Origin: [Clostridium] aminophilum DSM 10710
Lineage (GTDB): Bacteria; Bacillota; Clostridia; Lachnospirales; Lachnospiraceae
Direction: 5' to 3'
NCBI RefSeq assembly: GCF_000711825.1
Contig: NZ_JONJ01000002.1
Span: forward strand, 186,001-250,000
DNA: 64,000 nt
Shown here piece by piece: positions 54,167 through 62,365 of the stretch; position 1 is the first letter of the stretch; every line of letters begins with the position of its first letter. A program made the translations under genes and the position numbers. The notes beneath the pieces are model-generated. The model was not told the origin of the DNA. It worked only from the letters and a program-made list of their open reading frames with translations, and ran no database searches.

Positions 54167-54502
54167 TTATTCTTCGATATGTTCCTTGCCCATCGCAATG
54201 ATGGTTTTGACGTGTTCGTCCGCGAGGGAATAAATGATGGTTTTTCCTCTTCGCTTTGACTGAATGAGCTTGGAACTCTTCAGCAGCTTCAGCTGATGAC
54301 TGACCGCCGACTGATTCATCTGCAGATCTTCGCAGATTTCCGTGACGTTTCGTTCGCCCTGAAACAGATCGTAAAGAATTCTGATCCGCGTTGAATCGGC
54401 AAATACCTTGAACAGTTCCGCCAGATTGAACAGCTCATCTTCCGAGACATTGGCAATCAGGTGCTCGATCTTCTTCTCATCGTAAACGATGTTCTGCTCC
54501 AT
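54167..54502 (-). CDS. ArsR/SmtB-family zinc/cadmium-sensing repressor
   Basis: A 111-residue dimeric winged-helix repressor. The DNA-reading helix is NQSAVSHQLKLLKSSKLI. The C-terminal helix has the complete alpha-5 metal site: D95, H97, H108 and E111 (D-x-H then H-x2-E, 11 residues apart), the SmtB/CzrA set for Zn and Co. No CxC site of the CadC type is seen in the N-terminus. Metal binding should release the operator that covers the promoter just upstream. It heads the operon with the HMA protein and the pump. Confidence 0.92.
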   Translation of the reverse strand: MEQNIVYDEKKIEHLIANVSEDELFNLAELFKVFADSTRIRILYDLFQGERNVTEICEDLQMNQSAVSHQLKLLKSSKLIQSKRRGKTIIYSLADEHVKTIIAMGKEHIEE

Positions 54503-54530
54503 CGGTACCTCCTTTTATGTTTCATATTTT

Positions 54531-54568
54531 CATATGAATATATTATCATATGTTTGATCCGTGTTCAA
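54531..54568 (-). promoter_or_regulatory. Promoter and ArsR-type operator of the metal export operon
   Basis: On the minus strand TTGAAC (54563-54568), 17 bp, TAATAT (54540-54545). The -10 box lies in the middle of the palindrome CATATGA-ATATATTA-TCATATG (54531-54552), which fits the SmtB/CzrA type operator (ATATGA...TCATAT). Repressor binding would block the promoter. Confidence 0.75.
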
Positions 54569-54618
54569 GGGATCACTGAAATTTTTTTGCTGAAATTTCT
54601 TACTGCCGCGTAAACAGA

Positions 54619-54654
54619 AAAAGGAAGATCCGCGTCTGTACGGATCTTCCTTTT
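54619..54654 (-). terminator. Terminator between the HicB-like gene and the metal operon
   Basis: A perfect 14-bp stem (arm 54619-54632 with 54641-54654; AAAAGGAAGATCCG) with A and T runs on both arms, so it works in both directions. It keeps the HicB-like transcript from running into the repressed metal operon. Confidence 0.85.
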
Positions 54655-54714
54655 CACAACAGCGGGCCGTCAATGAGTCAAAGTCACCCTGCCGTCTGAT
54701 ATATATTCCGGATA

Positions 54715-54930
54715 TTACTCTTCTTCCGGACCGCCCTCTTCTTCGAAAAGTGCAAGACTGTCAATGACATCTTCAAAGTCTTCCCGGAGTTCTTCCAGCG
54801 TATCGCCCTCATAACTGTAGAGAACGCCTTCGATCTCCACCTCACCCGAATAATACTTTTCCTTCAGGTGATAGATTACAGACCCGGTATAGCCGTTATA
54901 TTTTAGTTCATGAATGTCGTCTCTGTTCAT
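54715..54930 (-). CDS. HicB-like protein without a HicA partner
   Basis: A 71-residue protein. LKYNGYTGSVIYHLKEKYYSG and YEGDTLEELREDFEDVIDSL match the HicB/DUF1902-like fold (partial RNase H-like) of the type II antitoxins, with an acidic C-terminal tail. No HicA toxin gene, which would be about 60 residues long, is visible on either side. The start has AAGGAA upstream. It may be a solitary antitoxin or a domesticated regulator. Confidence 0.7.
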   Translation of the reverse strand: MNRDDIHELKYNGYTGSVIYHLKEKYYSGEVEIEGVLYSYEGDTLEELREDFEDVIDSLALFEEEGGPEEE

Positions 54931-54945
54931 GGTGGTTCCTTTCCG

Positions 54946-55302
54946 TCAGAGATTTCTGCAGTCCGTCAGTCTCCGCTTGACACCGTTCAGAACAACGTAT
55001 CCGAGCTCCGGCTCTTCATGTACGATATAGCGCGGACCGGTGGGTGCGTGACGGTGTCCGTGCTTTGTCTCACAGGTCAGATCCTGTGACTTCGGCACCG
55101 GGTGACCGTCGTCAGACACGTTTTTTTCGAAAAAATTTTTCAGCGTATCGGGGACAACGGTTTCGGAAGAAATATTTCCGGGCGTCGTATGGCTTTTTCC
55201 GGCGGAACGGTTCCGCTGATTTTTAACTTTGCTGGCCTGAAGTACTTTTCGTATGATGTAGATGATCAATGCGAAATAGGCCAGGCTGAACATTGCTCCC
55301 AT
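54946..55302 (-). CDS. Small membrane protein of unknown function
   Basis: A 118-residue protein with one N-terminal helix (about 4-20, FSLAYFALIIYIIRKVLQ) and a basic, then polar tail. The C-terminal part has a His/Pro-rich stretch (KHGHRHAPTGP) and ELGYVVLNGVKRRLTDCRNL. I do not recognise a family. A strong AGGAGGG lies close to the ATG (spacing is short, so the in-frame ATG 3 codons later is possible). It lies between the SPFH gene and the HicB-like gene, likely in the same transcript. Confidence 0.55.
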   Translation of the reverse strand: MGAMFSLAYFALIIYIIRKVLQASKVKNQRNRSAGKSHTTPGNISSETVVPDTLKNFFEKNVSDDGHPVPKSQDLTCETKHGHRHAPTGPRYIVHEEPELGYVVLNGVKRRLTDCRNL

Positions 55303-55359
55303 ATGCCCTCCTTAGGAATCGGTCTGCTCAGAACCTGCTCAGAACCGCTTGTGCAAAAC

Positions 55360-56319
55360 TCAGGCCTTCGGAGCTGCGTCGGAGCTCCGGTCCGGATCCG
55401 ATCCGGAGGCAACAGCGTGAATTCCAGCCGCAAGGCCGGCAATTCCCTGAATTTCCGACGGAATGATAATCTTGGTCGCTTTTCCGTCTGCCGCATGTGC
55501 AAATGCCTCCAGACTCTTCAGCTGAAGAACATTCTGATCAACATTGGCCTCTTTAATCATCCGGAGACCTTCCGCGGTCGCTTCCTGAACCTGGCGAATC
55601 GCTTCGGCACGGCCTTCCGCTTCTTTCACAGTCTTCTCCTTGAATGCTTCCGCTTCCAGAATCATCGCCTGTTTTTTGGCTTCGGCGTCGAGGACAGCGG
55701 ATTCTTTTTTACCTTCTGCGGTCAGAATCATGGATTTCTTCTCACCTTCCGCGGTCAGGATGGCTGCACGCTTATCTCTCTCTGCCTTTGCTTCTTTTTC
55801 CATCGATTCCTTGATTGCCTGCGGCGGAACGATATTCTTCAGCTCACAGCGGGAAAGCTTGATTCCCCACGGATCGGTTGCCACATCGAGCGTGGCAAGC
55901 ATCTGTGCGTTGACACGTTCACGGCTGGTAAGTGTCTCATCGAGGGTCATATCACCGATGATGTTTCGAAGTGTGGTTGCGGTCAGATTCTCCATCGCCA
56001 TGATCGGATTCTCCACGCCGTAAGCGTAAAGCTTCGGATCAACGACACGGAAATAGAGAACCGAGTCAATCGTCATGGTGACGTTATCCTTTGTGATAAC
56101 CGGCTGCGGAGCAAAATCGGCAACCTGCTCTTTCAGCAGGACTTTGCGGGTAATATGATCCACAATCGGAATTTTCACATGAAGACCGGCCCCCCAGGTG
56201 CCGTAATATACACCCAGACGCTCGATGACAAACGCGTAGGACTGCGGTACGATTCGAATGTTCGCTGCCAGAAACATGATGACGGCAACGATGATGATGA
56301 GCATGAAAACAAATCCCAT
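55360..56319 (-). CDS. SPFH/Band 7 membrane protein (QmcA-like)
   Basis: A 319-residue stomatin/prohibitin-family protein. One N-terminal helix (about 3-20) is followed by the SPFH domain (about 24-170), with PQSYAFVIERLGVYYGTWG and the conserved DPWGIKLSRCELKNI. A long Ala/Glu/Lys coiled coil (about 170-260) with EGEKKSMILTAEGKKESAVL follows. Such proteins form rings that organise membrane domains or protect membrane proteases; NfeD, a common partner, is not seen. The start at 56319 has GGAGG upstream. Confidence 0.9.
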   Translation of the reverse strand: MGFVFMLIIIVAVIMFLAANIRIVPQSYAFVIERLGVYYGTWGAGLHVKIPIVDHITRKVLLKEQVADFAPQPVITKDNVTMTIDSVLYFRVVDPKLYAYGVENPIMAMENLTATTLRNIIGDMTLDETLTSRERVNAQMLATLDVATDPWGIKLSRCELKNIVPPQAIKESMEKEAKAERDKRAAILTAEGEKKSMILTAEGKKESAVLDAEAKKQAMILEAEAFKEKTVKEAEGRAEAIRQVQEATAEGLRMIKEANVDQNVLQLKSLEAFAHAADGKATKIIIPSEIQGIAGLAAGIHAVASGSDPDRSSDAAPKA

Positions 56320-56376
56320 ACTGTTTCCTCCCGACTGAAAACCAGTCAATTTTAAAAAATATTGGTTACTGTCGGA

Positions 56377-56385
56377 ATTATATCA
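56377..56385 (-). promoter_or_regulatory. Extended -10 promoter of the SPFH gene
   Basis: On the minus strand TGATATAAT is a perfect extended -10. The leader is about 50 bases. No good -35 box is seen. Confidence 0.5.
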
Positions 56386-56563
56386 TATCTGAAGGGATGA
56401 GATTCTTACAATAAGTTTATCAGAGCCTGACATTATCGACAGGTCTCTTCTCCGGCTCGAAAAGTTTGCAGGCTCTCTTTACAAAGATTGCAAACTCTCT
56501 TCCGGCGTGAGGGGATGTGAAAACGAAATCCGCCTCCGGGACTCTGTTCGGGACTTTGCCGCG

Positions 56564-57004
56564 TCAGATGTGCTCAAATTCTTCGAGGTAGCGCAGAGAG
56601 CGCTCGTATTTTTCCCTCCGCGCTTCATCCTTCGCCGTGATTCTGCGCAGACGCGTTTCGTCCATATTGTGACGGAGATCGGAGATTTTTACCTTCCGTG
56701 CGATCTCATTCGGCGCAATCCGCCGGATGTAATCGTCGTAGGATACGCCCTCCGGGCGGGACAGGATTTCCAGTGCCACAAGAACCGGTTCGGAAAATCC
56801 TTCTTCCGCCAGTTCTTCGATCGTCATATCGGTATCTTCGATCACGTCATGCAAAAGCGCAGCACAGGCCGTCAGTTCATCCTGCATGGATTCAGCCACA
56901 TGCCACGGATGAAAGCAGTACGGCACGCCGCTCTTGTCGGTCTGTCCCATGTGCTGCTGATACATGATTTTCATTGCTTTTCGGGTTGCATCGGTATATA
57001 TCAT
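56564..57004 (-). CDS. HD-domain hydrolase of the RelA/SpoT type
   Basis: A 146-residue protein. FHPWHVAESM (31-40) and LLHDVIEDTDM (51-60) give the metal-binding His and the HD pair with the following E-D, as in the hydrolase half of RelA/SpoT; later KISDLRHNMDETRL has the third motif. It lacks the synthetase domain, so it could be a small alarmone hydrolase (Mesh1-like) or another nucleotide phosphohydrolase. The start at 57004 has AGGAAG upstream; the frame continues 28 codons further. It stands alone. Confidence 0.8.
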   Translation of the reverse strand: MIYTDATRKAMKIMYQQHMGQTDKSGVPYCFHPWHVAESMQDELTACAALLHDVIEDTDMTIEELAEEGFSEPVLVALEILSRPEGVSYDDYIRRIAPNEIARKVKISDLRHNMDETRLRRITAKDEARREKYERSLRYLEEFEHI

Positions 57005-57219
57005 ACGCTTCCTCTCTCCCATCGGGCAGGAACGAAACACTCGTTTTACAGCGTTATATGTATTTTTCGGATGAAACCGCACTTTCAATAAATCCGGAAC
57101 GAAAAAAAGTTTAAAAGCAGTCCCGCCGATTTTGCCGGAGGATCATTTTTCGATATAATCTCCGATGGCGGTGGTTCGCGGCTGATCCGGAAGGATATAT
57201 CCGGAAAAGAATGAAGAAC

Positions 57220-58497
57220 TTACTGTACGGATGCTGCGGCACTGCCGGCGACAAAGCCGGATGCCCAGGCCCAATGGAGATTGTATCCGCCGCAGATTCC
57301 GTCCACATCGACGATCTCTCCGGCAAAATACAGACCGGGGCGTTTGCGGGACTCCATAGTCTCCGGAGTGATCTCGCAGACATCGATGCCCCCGCAGCAC
57401 ACCTGCGCCTGTTCGAAGGAATTGGTTCCGGTAATCTCCGTCGGAAACACATGGATCATCCGGGAAAGTTTCGCGAGATCTTTGTCGGTCAAGGCGGATA
57501 CCGCGCCGGCCCCATCAAACCGGATTCCGGCACGCTCCATCAGGAGATTTCCGAGTTTCCGGTTGAACCATCCGGTCAGAAATTCCGACGGACCCTTTTC
57601 GCCGAGCATCGCTCTTCTCTGAACAAGCATGTCTAAAAGCTCATTTTCGGACAGATCCGGCCAGAAGTTCAGCTCCGCACGGATCTTCTTTCCATCGGCG
57701 ATAGCTCTCGAAGCATAGCGGCTGACCTGAAAGACCGGGATGCCGGAAATGCCGTAGTCGGTCAGCTGAACTTCTCCGGTGTCCTCGGCAAGAAGACTGC
57801 CGGAAGCCACGTCGCGAAGTGCAACACGAGCCCGGACCCGGACACCGCTGACCTTTCCGTAGAATTTTTCGGTACAGCGGAGCTGTACCAGCGCCGGCAG
57901 CGGTTCAATGATCCGGTGACCGTAGATTTCCGCGATCGCATATCCGGAACCGTCCGAGCCGGACTTCGGAGCCGCCTTGGAGCCGGCTGCCAGAATCACC
58001 GCATCCGCGGCGAAATTTCCGCAGTCGGTCCGGATTTGAAAACGATCCGCGGCCGCTTTCCCGGGATCCGCAGTCAGCTTTTTTTGATCCCGGATCTCTT
58101 CGATATGACAGTTTACCACTGTCCTGACGCCGAGATGGTCCGCACGATGGCGAAGGACATCCAGAATCGATGCGGCCTGACCGGATGCCGGATAAAGGTA
58201 TCCGTCACGTTCGGAGATTACAATACCGAGCGATTCAAAAAAGTGTTCCACTTCACCGATCGGAAAGCGGGAAATGACGGCCCACGGAAAATCCGGATCG
58301 CCGCTGCGCCAGAATTCCGGTTTCTGCAGCCGGTTTGCAAAGTTACATTTTCCGTTTCCGGTGGACAGAATCTTTTTTCCGACCCGGTCATTGTGTTCGA
58401 GGATCGTAACCTTTGCCCCGCGTTCCGCTGCACGCACAGCAGCGGCAAGACCGGCTGCGCCGCCTCCGATTACGGTCACAAAGCGTTTTTTTGCCAT
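57220..58497 (-). CDS. NAD(P)/FAD-dependent oxidoreductase of the HI0933/BaiN family
   Basis: A 425-residue flavoprotein. The FAD loop GGGAAGLAAAVRAAERG is at residues 11-27, followed by HNDRVGKKILSTGNGKCNFAN, which is typical of the HI0933 group, and the C-terminal AGEIVDVDGICGGYNLHWAW. In bile-acid-converting clostridia a member (BaiN) reduces bile acid intermediates, but most members have no known substrate. No bile acid genes are seen here. It lies 10 bp downstream of the flippase gene, so it is the tail of the phoH-ybeY-flippase run. Confidence 0.88.
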   Translation of the reverse strand: MAKKRFVTVIGGGAAGLAAAVRAAERGAKVTILEHNDRVGKKILSTGNGKCNFANRLQKPEFWRSGDPDFPWAVISRFPIGEVEHFFESLGIVISERDGYLYPASGQAASILDVLRHRADHLGVRTVVNCHIEEIRDQKKLTADPGKAAADRFQIRTDCGNFAADAVILAAGSKAAPKSGSDGSGYAIAEIYGHRIIEPLPALVQLRCTEKFYGKVSGVRVRARVALRDVASGSLLAEDTGEVQLTDYGISGIPVFQVSRYASRAIADGKKIRAELNFWPDLSENELLDMLVQRRAMLGEKGPSEFLTGWFNRKLGNLLMERAGIRFDGAGAVSALTDKDLAKLSRMIHVFPTEITGTNSFEQAQVCCGGIDVCEITPETMESRKRPGLYFAGEIVDVDGICGGYNLHWAWASGFVAGSAAASVQ

Positions 58498-58507
58498 ATC
58501 ATTTTCC

Positions 58508-60169
58508 TCACATCAGTCTGCATTTTTTAGCCAGGCTCACAAGCCGTGTTCCGCCGGGCATATGGCGCAGTTCCTCTTCGGTAATGCCGCGAAGAAGGAG
58601 CAGAACTGCTCCGTATACAAGAACGGCAAAGCCGACCGAAACCGCAATGGCTGCAATGTTGATCGGTATGACTGAATAAACTCCATGGTAGATCAGCCAC
58701 GCGAAGATGCCCATGACGGCGCTTGCGGCGCCGGGAATCAGGAACGTTCTCCGGAACTCCTGCCGGTACGGGATCGCGGCCCGGATCGACCGCTGGTTCA
58801 GCCAGCACATCAGAACCGCGAAGAAGATTTTGGAATGTACCAGAGCGTAGATACCCATCCGGAGCGGGATCAGCATGATCACGAGAACGATAATATGCAG
58901 AATCAGTGCGATCAGCGCATTTTTCACCGGTTCGCGGAATCGGCCGAGCCCCTGCAGAATCGCGTTGCTCACCGTGGACATCGACAGGAAGAGGATCACC
59001 GTGCTTCCGTAGACCATCATGCGGATCGCTTCGGTGTTATCGCCGCTGTGAAACAGCAGGTTCATCGACGGACCCGCCAGAACCGTCAGTCCCACCGTGC
59101 ACGGGATGGCAATCAGCATGGAGAAACGGATGACAAGTCCGGTCTTCTTCACCATTTCCCGGACATCTTTTCTCGCGCATGCACCGGAGATCGAAGGGAT
59201 CAGGGACGAAGAAAGCGAGTTCGCCATGGCCAACGGTACATTGACCAGAAGCATATATTTGTTGTTAAAGATACCCCAGAGCGAGAGAAAACGGTCGCCC
59301 TGCCCGGTCATGGCCATACCGTGGGCCATGATTCCATTGTCGATGACACTGTTGATATTGTAGATGGTGGAACTGAGAATGACCGGAATGGTGATGGAAA
59401 GCAGCGCGCTCCCGACTTTTCCGAAACGGTCGGATGATCCGCTCTCGTCACGCCGGCACCTTCTCCGAATGGTCGGGCGATAAAGGATAAATAGTCCGAG
59501 AACAAAGAGAAATGCCGCAAATGCTCCCATGCCGGTTCCGATGGTGCCTCCCGCCGCGCCGAAGGCTTCGGCGTATCCGGCCCCTTTTTCCGCCCAGAAA
59601 CTGCTGTTTCCCATGCGGAAGAGGTAAAATGCGGCGACAACGCTGATGATGGCATTGACGATCTGTTCGAGAATCTGGGACACGGCCGTCGGAAGCATCG
59701 TTCCGTGACCCTGAAAAAAACCGCGGAGTACGCCGAGATAGGCCATCAGCCAGATCGTCGGCGCCAGCGCGCGCAGCGCATAGACGGCAAGCGGGGTCGC
59801 GAAAACATGGTTTGCGAAGAAATCCGCACCGAACCATGTGACGAAAAATGCCGCGCTGCCGACGATGGTCGCATAGATCATCGCGACGATGAAGATCCGG
59901 TATACATTCCGGTATTCCTTTCGGGCCAGTTTTGCGGATACCATTCGGGATACGGCTACCGGAAGGCTGTAGGAGGACAGGATCAGCATAATGTTGTACA
60001 CATTAAAGGCTGTTGAATAATACCCCATTCCTTCATCGCCGATGATATTGGTCATCGGAATGCGGTACAGAATGCCGATCAGCCGGACGATAATGCCGGC
60101 CGCGGCAAGGATGGAACCCTGAATCAGAAAATTCGATCCCTTTTTGCTTCTGCCATCCGTTCCGCTCAT
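58508..60169 (-). CDS. Lipid II or oligosaccharide flippase of the SpoVB/YtgP (MOP) family
   Basis: A 553-residue protein with about 14 helices. It belongs to the MVF/MOP group that includes SpoVB and YtgP/Amj-type lipid II flippases. The N-terminal segment RLIGILYRIPMTNIIGDEG and the following GYYSTAFNVYNIMLILSSYS are typical of SpoVB/YtgP. It flips lipid-linked sugar precursors across the membrane. Its ATG overlaps the ybeY stop by 4 bp (ATGA), so translation is coupled. Confidence 0.88.
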   Translation of the reverse strand: MSGTDGRSKKGSNFLIQGSILAAAGIIVRLIGILYRIPMTNIIGDEGMGYYSTAFNVYNIMLILSSYSLPVAVSRMVSAKLARKEYRNVYRIFIVAMIYATIVGSAAFFVTWFGADFFANHVFATPLAVYALRALAPTIWLMAYLGVLRGFFQGHGTMLPTAVSQILEQIVNAIISVVAAFYLFRMGNSSFWAEKGAGYAEAFGAAGGTIGTGMGAFAAFLFVLGLFILYRPTIRRRCRRDESGSSDRFGKVGSALLSITIPVILSSTIYNINSVIDNGIMAHGMAMTGQGDRFLSLWGIFNNKYMLLVNVPLAMANSLSSSLIPSISGACARKDVREMVKKTGLVIRFSMLIAIPCTVGLTVLAGPSMNLLFHSGDNTEAIRMMVYGSTVILFLSMSTVSNAILQGLGRFREPVKNALIALILHIIVLVIMLIPLRMGIYALVHSKIFFAVLMCWLNQRSIRAAIPYRQEFRRTFLIPGAASAVMGIFAWLIYHGVYSVIPINIAAIAVSVGFAVLVYGAVLLLLRGITEEELRHMPGGTRLVSLAKKCRLM

Positions 60170-60663
60170 CTTGTATACCCCTTTGACTGCAGAATCTCCT
60201 CCTGTTTCTTTTCCATGACGATCCGTTCGTCATCTTCCATGTGATCATAGCCCATCAGGTGCAGCATGCTGTGCGCCACAAGGAAGGCCAGCTCTCTGGT
60301 CTCGGAGTGGCCGTAGCTTGTGGCCTGCTCGCGCACCTTGTCGATGGAAATGACAATATCTCCGAGAAGCAGTTCTCCGGTTTCCGGATTGAAGCAGTCT
60401 TCGGCATCTTCTTCCAGCCGGTCAAAATCCGCCGGCGTCTCATAATCGCACATCGGGAAACTGAGCACGTCCGTCGGGCGGTCAATGCTGCGGAATTCTT
60501 TGTTCAGTGCGTGAATATTCTCATTGTCGGTCAGCACGACGCTTACTTCCGCCTCGTACGGACATTTTTCATAATCAAGGGCGGCGAGAACGATCTCCTC
60601 GATGATCTTCTCATACGGGAGGTTCAGTTCGCCTTCATACTCATTTTCAATATTGACTGTCAT
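60166..60663 (-). CDS. ybeY: Endoribonuclease YbeY
   Basis: A 165-residue metal-dependent RNase needed for 16S rRNA 3' end maturation and ribosome quality control. The zinc motif HSMLHLMGYDH (H-x3-H-x5-H) lies near residue 132. The N-terminus has the usual KCPYEAEVSVVLTDNENIHALN. It lies 32 bp downstream of phoH, as in most Firmicutes. Confidence 0.95.
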   Translation of the reverse strand: MTVNIENEYEGELNLPYEKIIEEIVLAALDYEKCPYEAEVSVVLTDNENIHALNKEFRSIDRPTDVLSFPMCDYETPADFDRLEEDAEDCFNPETGELLLGDIVISIDKVREQATSYGHSETRELAFLVAHSMLHLMGYDHMEDDERIVMEKKQEEILQSKGYTR

Positions 60664-60695
60664 TACAACCTCTTTCTGTCACACCGGACGCGGTG

Positions 60696-61760
60696 TTAGT
60701 CTTTCTCTTTTTTGGATGTCCTGACGTTACGGGTGGATGCATGGGCTTTGCGGCTTTCTTTTCCGCTCTGCGTCTTCTCTTCTCTATCGCTGCCATGCCC
60801 CGGGCGGGAGGTCTCATACCGGTCGTACGCCTCGACAATTTTCTGAACCAGCGGGTGTCGAACCACATCTTCACTGGTCAGATGACAGAAGCCGATGTCG
60901 CTGATGCCTTTCAGGACACGGATCGCCACATCCAGACCCGAAACCGCGTCGGCCGGAAGGTCTTTCTGCGTCCGGTCACCGGTGATGATGACTTTGGAAC
61001 CAAAACCGATTCTGGTCAGGAACATTTTCATCTGCGCCGGCGTCGTGTTCTGTGCCTCATCCAGAATGATATAGGCATTATCGAGGGTACGGCCTCTCAT
61101 ATATGCCAGAGGCGCAACTTCGATCAGCCCTTTCTCGGCATTGTGGAGATAACTGTCAGCCCCCATGATCTGATAAAGCGCGTCATAGAGCGGACGAAGA
61201 TACGGATCAATCTTGCTCTGCAGATCACCCGGAAGAAAACCGAGCTTTTCTCCCGCCTCGATCGCCGGACGGGTCAGAATAATGCGGTTCACTTCGCCGT
61301 TCTTAAACGCATGTATCGCCATGGCCATCGCAAGGTAGGTTTTTCCGGTGCCCGCGGGACCGATTCCAAACACGATCATTTTCTTTCGGATGTTGTCGAT
61401 GTAGGTTTTCTGTCCCACCGTCTTCGGCTTGACCGGTCGGCCGTCGATGGTGTGGCAGATCACGTCGCGGTCGATCTCCAGAATTTTTCCGGCTTCCGAG
61501 CGGAATGAAAGCGCAAGCGCGTAATCGACGTTCTGATCGGTGATCGTATTGCCCCTTGCCGAGAGGGCAGTCAGGTTTTCAATGACACTTTTGGTCTGAC
61601 GGATCGATTCCTCCGGTCCGATCACCTTGAGCGCACCGTCCCGGAGAATAATCGTGCTGTGCAGTGTCCGCTCGATCTTTTTTATGTATGAATCAAACTG
61701 TCCGCAGACATTCGGGAGATGTTCCTGCGGGATATCGATGGTTGTCTCAATGATGCTCAT
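60696..61760 (-). CDS. phoH: PhoH-family ATPase (YbeZ type)
   Basis: A 354-residue P-loop ATPase. GPAGTGKTYLAMAMA is the Walker A motif, ILDEAQNTTPAQMKMFLTR holds the Walker B motif, and GFGSKVIITGDRTQKDLP the next conserved motif. The C-terminus has a basic tail (SGKESRKAHAS) that most PhoH proteins lack. It may act with YbeY on RNA. It precedes ybeY in the same operon and follows the rpsU terminator. Confidence 0.93.
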   Translation of the reverse strand: MSIIETTIDIPQEHLPNVCGQFDSYIKKIERTLHSTIILRDGALKVIGPEESIRQTKSVIENLTALSARGNTITDQNVDYALALSFRSEAGKILEIDRDVICHTIDGRPVKPKTVGQKTYIDNIRKKMIVFGIGPAGTGKTYLAMAMAIHAFKNGEVNRIILTRPAIEAGEKLGFLPGDLQSKIDPYLRPLYDALYQIMGADSYLHNAEKGLIEVAPLAYMRGRTLDNAYIILDEAQNTTPAQMKMFLTRIGFGSKVIITGDRTQKDLPADAVSGLDVAIRVLKGISDIGFCHLTSEDVVRHPLVQKIVEAYDRYETSRPGHGSDREEKTQSGKESRKAHASTRNVRTSKKEKD

Positions 61761-61893
61761 AGATCTGTTCCGACTCCTTTAAAACATATTGTCACATCAC
61801 AGTCTATTCTAATACAATTTTGTGAAATTGTCTGTATGTTTTGCCGGAGCGTTTGTTTCCTGAAATTTGCGAAATGTTTTGTACAACGAAAAT

Positions 61894-61924
61894 AATCCCC
61901 GGTTGAACCAACCGGGGATTTTTC
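61894..61924. terminator. Terminator after rpsU
   Basis: An 11-bp perfect stem AATCCCCGGTT/AACCGGGGATT with a 5-base loop; the T run (TTTTTC) follows on the plus strand, and ATTATTTTC on the minus strand. It lies 50 bp after the rpsU stop and separates it from phoH. Confidence 0.85.
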
Positions 61925-61974
61925 TTTGAATGCAACATCTGTGATAGACACAGCAAATGTACGTTCAAATGAAA

Positions 61975-62151
61975 TTATTTGAACTTACGCTTTCTTGCAG
62001 CTTCAGATTTCTTCTTACGACGAACGCTCGGCTTCTCGTAATGCTCTCTCTTGCGAATCTCCTGCTGAATACCAGCCTTTGCGCAGTTTCTCTTGAATCT
62101 GCGTAATGCGCTGTCAAGACTCTCGTTCTCTTTTACGATAACATTAGACAT
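61975..62151 (-). CDS. rpsU: 30S ribosomal protein S21
   Basis: A 58-residue S21. [20 protein letters not shown] and the basic tail with [14 protein letters not shown] are typical, as is the length. The start at 62151 has GGGAGG about 12 bp upstream; the frame is open further up, but the longer form would not be S21. The gene is transcribed alone from a strong promoter. Confidence 0.97.
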   Translation of the reverse strand: MSNVIVKENESLDSALRRFKRNCAKAGIQQEIRKREHYEKPSVRRKKKSEAARKRKFK

Positions 62152-62233
62152 AGCTTCTACCCAACCTCCCTTCAGTTGTTCCGTATTTGTGCATGTCAAT
62201 ACAACTGATGGGTATTCCTTTTGCACTTCTGCA

Positions 62234-62261
62234 ATTATACCACAAACAGAGATTTCGTCAA
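62234..62261 (-). promoter_or_regulatory. Strong promoter of rpsU
   Basis: On the minus strand TTGACG (62256-62261), 16 bp, TATAAT (62234-62239), with TG before the -10 (extended -10). The leader is about 75 bases long. Confidence 0.82.
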
Positions 62262-62365
62262 CATGTAATTCGGAAATATTTTGGAACTTATTCTGGTAAA
62301 TCATTCTGCGGAAATTCTTCCCTGAAAAACTCCCGCAGGATTCGTCATCGGCCCGTTTTTCGCGA

